Part shown: in pieces, positions 5,849 through 9,965 of the stretch
Layout: each line of letters starts with the position of its first letter
Position numbering within the stretch: position 1 is the first letter of the stretch
Assembly: GCA_021783935.1 (NCBI GenBank)
Contig: JAJXTK010000186.1
Span: forward strand, 1-9,965
Direction of reading: 5' to 3'
Source of the DNA: Myxococcales bacterium
GTDB taxonomy: Bacteria; Myxococcota_A; Polyangia; Polyangiales; JADJMO01
Length of the DNA: 9,965 nt
Program-made: the position numbers and the translations under genes
Notes under the pieces: generated by a model
Seen by the model: only the letters and a program-made list of their open reading frames with translations
Databases searched by the model: none
What the model was told of the DNA's origin: nothing

Positions 5849-7624
5849 ATGCGCTCGCGCCTTCCTCGCGGCCGCCGCGGCGTCGCCCTCGCGTCGGCGG
5901 TCTCGGCCGTCGCAGCCTCCTCGGCCTGCTCCAGCGGCCGCACCGCCGCGTCGGCCCCGATCGACCTGCACCTCGCGTTGCCGGCGGGGACGCTGCTCGA
6001 CGTCGACTCGGTGGAGCTGAAGGTCTTCGACGCGAACGACGTCGGGTGCGACGGACCGCTGCTGAGCGGGGCCGCGCCGAGCGCCGTGGTCCTCGATCTG
6101 CCCCTCCAGCGCTGTCCCGACGGCGCGCGTTGGTGCGGCACCGCGAGCGTGGCCGAGGACCCTTCGCGAGCTCTCACGTGGTACGTGGAAGGGTCCGCCG
6201 GGGGGGGGCTCAAGTTCACCGGCTGCACGCAGCTGGCCGTGAGTCAGGATCCGCAGCCTGTCGCGATCACGGTGCAGCAGTACATCCCCGGTCACCAGTG
6301 CGGCGACGGCGTGCTCGTGCCGCCGAAGACGTGCGAGGGGCCGGCCGACGACGCGTGCGACGGCAGCTGCGAGACCAAGGAGGAGCTCCTTTCGAACGGC
6401 ACCGTCCAGAAGGACCCGTCGACCGGTCAGTCGGGCGGCTACGCGCGCGGCAACCCGGGGCGCAAGAGCGGCCTGTCGACCGGCTTCTCCTCCGACGGTC
6501 GGTTCTACGCGACATGGGCCGACGCGGTCGACGGCACGGGGGGGGACACGCAAGGCGAGGTCACCGTTCGTCGCATGACCTCGACGATGCAGATCGATCC
6601 GACCGTGGTGCTGCAGCGGGAGATTCGCCTCCAGACCCTCAACAATTTCTCGACCGACGGGACCAAGAAGCGCAGCGGGCCACAGGACTATCCGTCGTGG
6701 GCGTCGGTCGAATCGTCCAGCCTGCTCTTCGTCTTCCAGCGCCAGCCGGTCGGCGACACCGCTTGGCACGTGTATGCGTCGCTGCAGACCAAGAACCTCA
6801 CCGCGTCGACCGCCGATGTGACGATCAGCGGCGCTGCGAGCGCGACCGCGCCCCACGTCGCCGGTGCGAGCAACGGCGACGCGCTCGTCGTCTACCTCGA
6901 GAGCTCCACGCTCAAGTCGGTGCTGCGCCGCGCCGGCGGCGCGCTGCTCGCCGCGCAGACCCTCGCCCCTTCGGGCGTCGTCGGCGCGCCGCGCGTCGCG
7001 TGGGTCGGCGGCGACTGGGTCGTCGTCTACAGCGACGGCGACGACGTTCAGATGATCCGCGTCGGCCCCGACGGCACGGCCAAGGCGGGACCGACGGTGG
7101 TGAACGCGACGCGCCGGGCCGGCACGCAGGACGAGCCCGACCTCGCCGCGTTCACGACCGGCGAGTTCCTGGTCGCCTTCCGCGACTCGGCCGGCGACGT
7201 CGGCGACGACATCCGCGTCCAGAAGTTCGACAAGACCGGCGCGCCGACCGGCTCCGAGATCGGCGCGGTGACCAACGATCTCGTGAAGGCGGGCGACCAG
7301 GGCTCGCCTGCGGTCGCGACCGGCACGAACTCCAAGGGGCAGCGCTTCTACGCCGTGGTGTGGAGCGACCCGTCGACGCCCGAGATCCAGGGGCGAATCG
7401 TCAACGCCGACGGCGACGGCTACCTAGGCAATTCGGTCACGGGGCGCACCGACGAGTTCACGGTCGGCCTCGCCCCCGCGCCGCGCACGTGGCCTGCGGT
7501 CGCGGTCGGCGGGCAGGCGCCCGGCTACATCGCCGTCTCGTGGGTCGACGACAGCGTCGCCAATCCCGCCGCGGACGACGATCGCGTGCGCGTGAGGCGC
7601 CTGCCGCTGCCGGCCGAGTTCTGA
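5849..7624 (+). CDS. Probable surface lipoprotein with Cys-rich motif and beta-propeller-like repeats
   Basis: 591-aa protein from the ATG at 5849. The N-terminus has Arg residues, a short hydrophobic stretch (GVALASAVSAVAAS) and SSAC with Cys27; the -3 residue is Ser rather than the usual Leu, so the lipobox is non-canonical. Ser at +2 would favour outer-membrane sorting if lipidated. Residues about 37-145 form a beta-rich domain with cysteines 67, 89, 96 and 126. Residues 151-174 (CGDGVLVPPKTCEGPADDAC then DGSC) look like a degenerate copy of the myxobacterial Cys-rich repeat, with the CGDG start kept but the CDDGN core changed. From about 205 to the end, strands with an aromatic/Val core recur roughly every 45-65 residues: FYATWADA, SLLFVFQRQ, DALVVYLES, DWVVVYSDG, EFLVAFRDS, FYAVVWSDP and YIAVSWVDD. 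This suggests a propeller-like fold. Function is unknown; exposure at the cell surface is inferred. GAGG is only 1 base from the ATG, so initiation is unusual. The gene also contains G9 and G8 runs. Confidence 0.85.
   Translation: MRSRLPRGRRGVALASAVSAVAASSACSSGRTAASAPIDLHLALPAGTLLDVDSVELKVFDANDVGCDGPLLSGAAPSAVVLDLPLQRCPDGARWCGTASVAEDPSRALTWYVEGSAGGGLKFTGCTQLAVSQDPQPVAITVQQYIPGHQCGDGVLVPPKTCEGPADDACDGSCETKEELLSNGTVQKDPSTGQSGGYARGNPGRKSGLSTGFSSDGRFYATWADAVDGTGGDTQGEVTVRRMTSTMQIDPTVVLQREIRLQTLNNFSTDGTKKRSGPQDYPSWASVESSSLLFVFQRQPVGDTAWHVYASLQTKNLTASTADVTISGAASATAPHVAGASNGDALVVYLESSTLKSVLRRAGGALLAAQTLAPSGVVGAPRVAWVGGDWVVVYSDGDDVQMIRVGPDGTAKAGPTVVNATRRAGTQDEPDLAAFTTGEFLVAFRDSAGDVGDDIRVQKFDKTGAPTGSEIGAVTNDLVKAGDQGSPAVATGTNSKGQRFYAVVWSDPSTPEIQGRIVNADGDGYLGNSVTGRTDEFTVGLAPAPRTWPAVAVGGQAPGYIAVSWVDDSVANPAADDDRVRVRRLPLPAEF
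6200..6208 (+). repeat. Homopolymer run G9 inside the lipoprotein gene
   Basis: Nine consecutive G encode three Gly codons (residues 118-120), using GGG rather than the GGC expected in a GC-rich genome. It is a possible slippage site and also a likely sequencing-error position. Confidence 0.8.
6538..6545 (+). repeat. Homopolymer run G8 inside the lipoprotein gene
   Basis: Eight consecutive G lie across Thr-Gly-Gly-Asp codons (residues 230-233) of the same gene, about 330 bases after the G9 run. It is a second potential slippage site. Confidence 0.8.
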
Positions 7625-7636
7625 TCTCCGACTTCA

Positions 7637-7663
7637 CGAGATCGTCGCCGCGCGACGATCTCG
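7637..7663. terminator. Strong hairpin between convergent genes, likely bidirectional terminator
   Basis: CGAGATCGTCGC and its exact reverse complement form a perfect 12-bp stem with a 3-base loop (7649-7651). It sits 12 bases after the lipoprotein stop and 55 bases after the PilZ stop, in the 94-base gap between convergent genes. No T-run follows on either strand, so it is not a textbook intrinsic terminator; it may act with Rho or protect RNA 3' ends. A competing GATCTC-N9-GAGATC pairing (7623-7643) shares the left arm. Confidence 0.6.
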
Positions 7664-7718
7664 CACGAAGCAGCGGACCGGCTGCCGCCGAAGGCCGCGC
7701 CAGCGCACCGTCGCGAGG

Positions 7719-8066
7719 CTACGGGCGCACGTAGGCGATCGTGTGGATCGCCTCGACGAGGCGCTCGCGGTCCTCGGCGCCGATGCCGACGAAGCGCACG
7801 CCCATGCCGGGGTTGCGGCTGTGCCGCACGTCGGCGTTGACCCACGCGACCTCGCCGGCGAACTCGAAGCTCCCATCGCCGTCGGGCGCGAAGCGCAGCC
7901 GCACGGGGGTGCCGACCGGGAGCGGGAGGTCGGTGCGGACGAACAGCCCGAGCGCGCTCACGTTCGTGATCTGGGCGAAGAGGAACGTCTCTTCGCTGCG
8001 GCAGTCGACCGACCAGCACACCTCGACGCGCTTTTCGGCGCGCCGGCTCGCCTCGTGCTCGGGCAT
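7719..8066 (-). CDS. Small PilZ-domain protein, probable c-di-GMP receptor
   Basis: 115-aa protein that consists almost entirely of one PilZ domain. Both c-di-GMP-binding motifs are visible: an RxxxR in RRAEKR (Arg9 and Arg13) and NVSALG (Asn35, Ser37, Gly40), matching the [D/N]xSxxG signature. Beta-barrel segments follow (GTPVRLRFAP, FAGEVAWVN, NPGMGVRFVGI), then a C-terminal helix ending in AIHTIAYVRP. The GMGVRF motif is typical of the short stand-alone PilZ family abundant in Myxococcus (TIGR02266-like). It is cytoplasmic and expected to change partner interaction when c-di-GMP binds. No clear Shine-Dalgarno precedes the ATG at 8066. It lies 52 bases after the stop of a membrane glycosyltransferase on the same strand, so it may be co-transcribed with it and could modulate it; that functional link is inference. 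Confidence 0.9.
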   Translation of the reverse strand: MPEHEASRRAEKRVEVCWSVDCRSEETFLFAQITNVSALGLFVRTDLPLPVGTPVRLRFAPDGDGSFEFAGEVAWVNADVRHSRNPGMGVRFVGIGAEDRERLVEAIHTIAYVRP

Positions 8067-8118
8067 CGAAGAGCCGCTGTACGCGCTTCGCGGCCAGCGT
8101 GCAAAGCGCGCGGTGAGG

Positions 8119-9965
8119 CTAGCGCACGGGGATCGTCCCGAGCAGGAGGCGCGCCCCCTCGGCTTCGTGTCCGGCGTCGGGGCCGGAGAGGAGCTTCAGG
8201 CGCGTGTTGCCCGAGAAGAAGCCCGTCAAAATCATGATGGGCGAGCCGGAGCGCATGTTCGGCTCGAGGTTGAACTCGTCCTCGTCGACGACGTAGTCCC
8301 CCTCGAGCCACGCATCCATCGGGTACTTGCCGCCGAGCGGCGCGTGGTCGGCCGTCTTGCGGGCCGTCGCGGTGCCCGGCTGCTCGACGTGGATGAAGAC
8401 CTGCCAGCCGCCGCTGAGGTGACCGGTGACCTTGAAGATCTGGCGCAGCCGCACCTTCTCGCCCGAGCTCACGCTCGTCACGACCTTGCCCTGCGCGTCG
8501 AGCAGCTCCCAGCCGACGCAGGCGAGCTTGCCGTCGATGTCGCAGTGGATGGCGTGCGACGGAACGCAGATCTCGGCGCGCTCGCCGACGCAGTCGGTGG
8601 TCGCCGTCGGCGGGCCCGACAGCACCAGGCGCTCGAGCGGGTTCTCGTTCCTCGCGCCGAACAGCCCGTTGGCCGCGAGCATCACCTGGGCGGAACGGCC
8701 GTCGACGATCGGCAGGTTCGTGCGCGGGGTCGACTCGGCGCGCCACTGCCGGTTCAGCTCCGCGAGGCTCTCGGCGCGCAGCGCGACGAACTTCTTCTCC
8801 GCGGCGCCGTCGTGCAGCCACTTGTACGCCTCGTGCGTGTCGTGCAGCACCGCGGGGCTCGCGCCGGCGAGGTCGTAGGCGGCGGTGCGGGGGTTCACGC
8901 CGAGCAGGCCGATCGGCGAGCCGGCGCCGAGGCGGCGGTAGGTCTCGAAGACCCCCTTGGGCGAGAACTGATTCGCGACGGCCGGCATGACGCCGAAGCT
9001 CCAGATGCCCGCCGCCGTCAGGCCGCCGACGACGATGGTGGCGACGCGCTGCCGGCGCAGGTTGCGGAAGGCGTCGCGGCCATAGATGAACGCGACGTAG
9101 CCCACGTAGGAGGCGACGACCGCCGCGACCAGCAGCCACCAGAGGTTCACGGCGACGTCGCGCTGGGGCCCGTTGAGCGCCTGCAGCTGCGGCACGTGGA
9201 CCCGCAGGTTGCGCTTGAACACCAGCACGCCGACGACGACGGCGCACGCTTCGAAGCTCGCGAGCAGGAGCAACAGGAGCCCCTGCACCGGGTGGTTCCA
9301 GGCGTGGATCAGCGCGTCGATCGGCTTCTTCAGCGCCTCGCGCGGCGTCCAGCCGGGGCGAGGATTCTCGTCGACCCACACGAAGAAGATCGGCAGCAAG
9401 AAGAGCGCCCCGGCGACGAACACGGCGAGCTTGAGGCGCTGCTGCAGCTCCTCGGGCGAGCCGACGCCGTAGAGCCCGTAGGGCTCGAGGATGGGGGCGG
9501 TCGCGAGCTCGACCGGCGTCTTGGCGAGATCCTCGAACGTGAAGTCATTGAGGACGAGCACCGCGAGGACTGCGGTGCCGATGCCGATCGCGAGCGAGCC
9601 CGACGGCGCGCGCTCGAGGTCTCGCAGCACCAGGCCGATCACGACGGCGAGCGCGATCGGCGCCGCGAACGGCGCGAGGCCGAAGCGGGGCGCGGCGAAC
9701 GTCTGGGCCGCGAACGCGAGGGCGGCGGCGGCGAGCGCCGCGACGCGCAGATCGACCTCGCGATCGACGGCGGTGCGCGGCGAGGTCGCGGGGCGGGCGA
9801 GGGCGCGGCCGAGCGCGAAGGGGAAGAAGCAGCTCCAAGGGAACGCGCCGTGCGCGACCTGGCGCACCAGCAGATCGAAGGTCGGGTACTTGCGCGAGGG
9901 GGCGAGCGTCGCGCCGAGCGCCGCGTAGAAGCGGCTGTCCTCGGCGAGCGCGTTGATCGCGATCG
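8119..9965 (-). CDS. Membrane glycosyltransferase, GT39/PMT (ArnT-like) family, C-terminal 614 residues
   Basis: The frame stays open through the right window edge, so the N-terminus with the catalytic acidic loop is missing; the first in-window GTG (9867) is internal. The first visible residues include LAEDSRFYAAL and, after the Thr-Phe-Asp-Leu segment, GAFPWSCFFPFALGRAL, where the FPW motif is typical of GT39 proteins. At least seven hydrophobic helices follow, at about 9744-9688, 9678-9625, 9594-9547, 9432-9373, 9288-9217, 9150-9082 and 9045-8977. A soluble extracytoplasmic tail of about 280 residues starts near 8970. Its last 140 residues contain a cysteine cluster (about 8592-8518) and a beta-sandwich-like segment with WQVFIHVEQPG, DHAPLGGKYPMDAW and GDYVVDEDEF, a pattern seen at the end of other large GT39 proteins. 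The family transfers sugars from polyprenyl-phosphate donors to lipid or protein acceptors on the outer face of the cytoplasmic membrane; the acceptor here is unknown. A PilZ gene follows at 52 bases. Confidence 0.85.
   Translation of the reverse strand, partial: IAINALAEDSRFYAALGATLAPSRKYPTFDLLVRQVAHGAFPWSCFFPFALGRALARPATSPRTAVDREVDLRVAALAAAALAFAAQTFAAPRFGLAPFAAPIALAVVIGLVLRDLERAPSGSLAIGIGTAVLAVLVLNDFTFEDLAKTPVELATAPILEPYGLYGVGSPEELQQRLKLAVFVAGALFLLPIFFVWVDENPRPGWTPREALKKPIDALIHAWNHPVQGLLLLLLASFEACAVVVGVLVFKRNLRVHVPQLQALNGPQRDVAVNLWWLLVAAVVASYVGYVAFIYGRDAFRNLRRQRVATIVVGGLTAAGIWSFGVMPAVANQFSPKGVFETYRRLGAGSPIGLLGVNPRTAAYDLAGASPAVLHDTHEAYKWLHDGAAEKKFVALRAESLAELNRQWRAESTPRTNLPIVDGRSAQVMLAANGLFGARNENPLERLVLSGPPTATTDCVGERAEICVPSHAIHCDIDGKLACVGWELLDAQGKVVTSVSSGEKVRLRQIFKVTGHLSGGWQVFIHVEQPGTATARKTADHAPLGGKYPMDAWLEGDYVVDEDEFNLEPNMRSGSPIMILTGFFSGNTRLKLLSGPDAGHEAEGARLLLGTIPVR

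Noticed and set aside
4598..6856. 752-codon minus-strand open frame opposite the anti-sigma and lipoprotein genes
   Set aside because: Arg/Gly-rich shadow crossing two well-supported genes and their gap; no domain is visible.
5470..7734. 754-codon plus-strand frame overlapping the anti-sigma end and the lipoprotein
   Set aside because: Arg-rich out-of-frame translation of supported genes. It matters only as the frame reached after a one-base gain in the G runs.
7958..9379. 473-codon minus-strand frame overlapping the glycosyltransferase
   Set aside because: Arg/Ala-rich shadow of the glycosyltransferase frame, which has clear membrane helices and conserved motifs.
1..9965. CRISPR array, insertion sequence, tRNA or rRNA
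   Set aside because: I saw no regularly spaced direct repeats, transposase motifs, cloverleaf or rRNA-like sequence when reading both strands.

Overview
The window is very GC-rich, with GTG starts, tight gene spacing and long chance open frames on the opposite strand. The gene content points to a myxobacterium (Myxococcota, probably the Polyangia side): a short stand-alone PilZ protein, a surface lipoprotein with a decayed myxobacterial-type Cys-rich CGDG repeat, an ECF sigma factor paired with a zinc-finger anti-sigma factor that carries a TPR domain, and large secreted TPR/coiled-coil proteins. This assignment rests on protein style, not on any marker gene. I see no rRNA, tRNA, mobile element or CRISPR array.

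Left third (1-3593, minus strand): a tightly packed operon of three exported proteins. In transcription order these are a 274-aa secreted protein (Ala/Pro/Ser linker, coiled coil, beta-rich C-terminus), a 799-aa secreted protein with N-terminal TPR-like helices and a long coiled-coil C-terminal half, and a further exported or membrane-anchored protein that runs off the left edge. Gaps are 1 and 7 bases. No enzyme motif is visible; they look like parts of an envelope scaffold or machine.

Centre (3594-5767): a 411-base divergent intergenic region holds a perfect 14-bp palindrome, a second short inverted repeat, a plausible minus-strand promoter and a possible 50-codon leader ORF. It separates the secreted operon from an ECF sigma factor and its membrane anti-sigma factor. 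The anti-sigma factor has an HxxxCxxC zinc-binding motif in the cytoplasm, one membrane helix and a TPR domain predicted outside it. A natural hypothesis is that this pair senses envelope state and may control the divergent operon.

Right half (5768-9965): a plus-strand 591-aa probable lipoprotein with beta-propeller-like repeats contains two long G runs (G9 and G8). It converges on a minus-strand pair formed by a large membrane glycosyltransferase (GT39/PMT-like, N-terminal part outside the window) followed by a small PilZ c-di-GMP receptor. A perfect 12-bp stem hairpin lies between the convergent genes.
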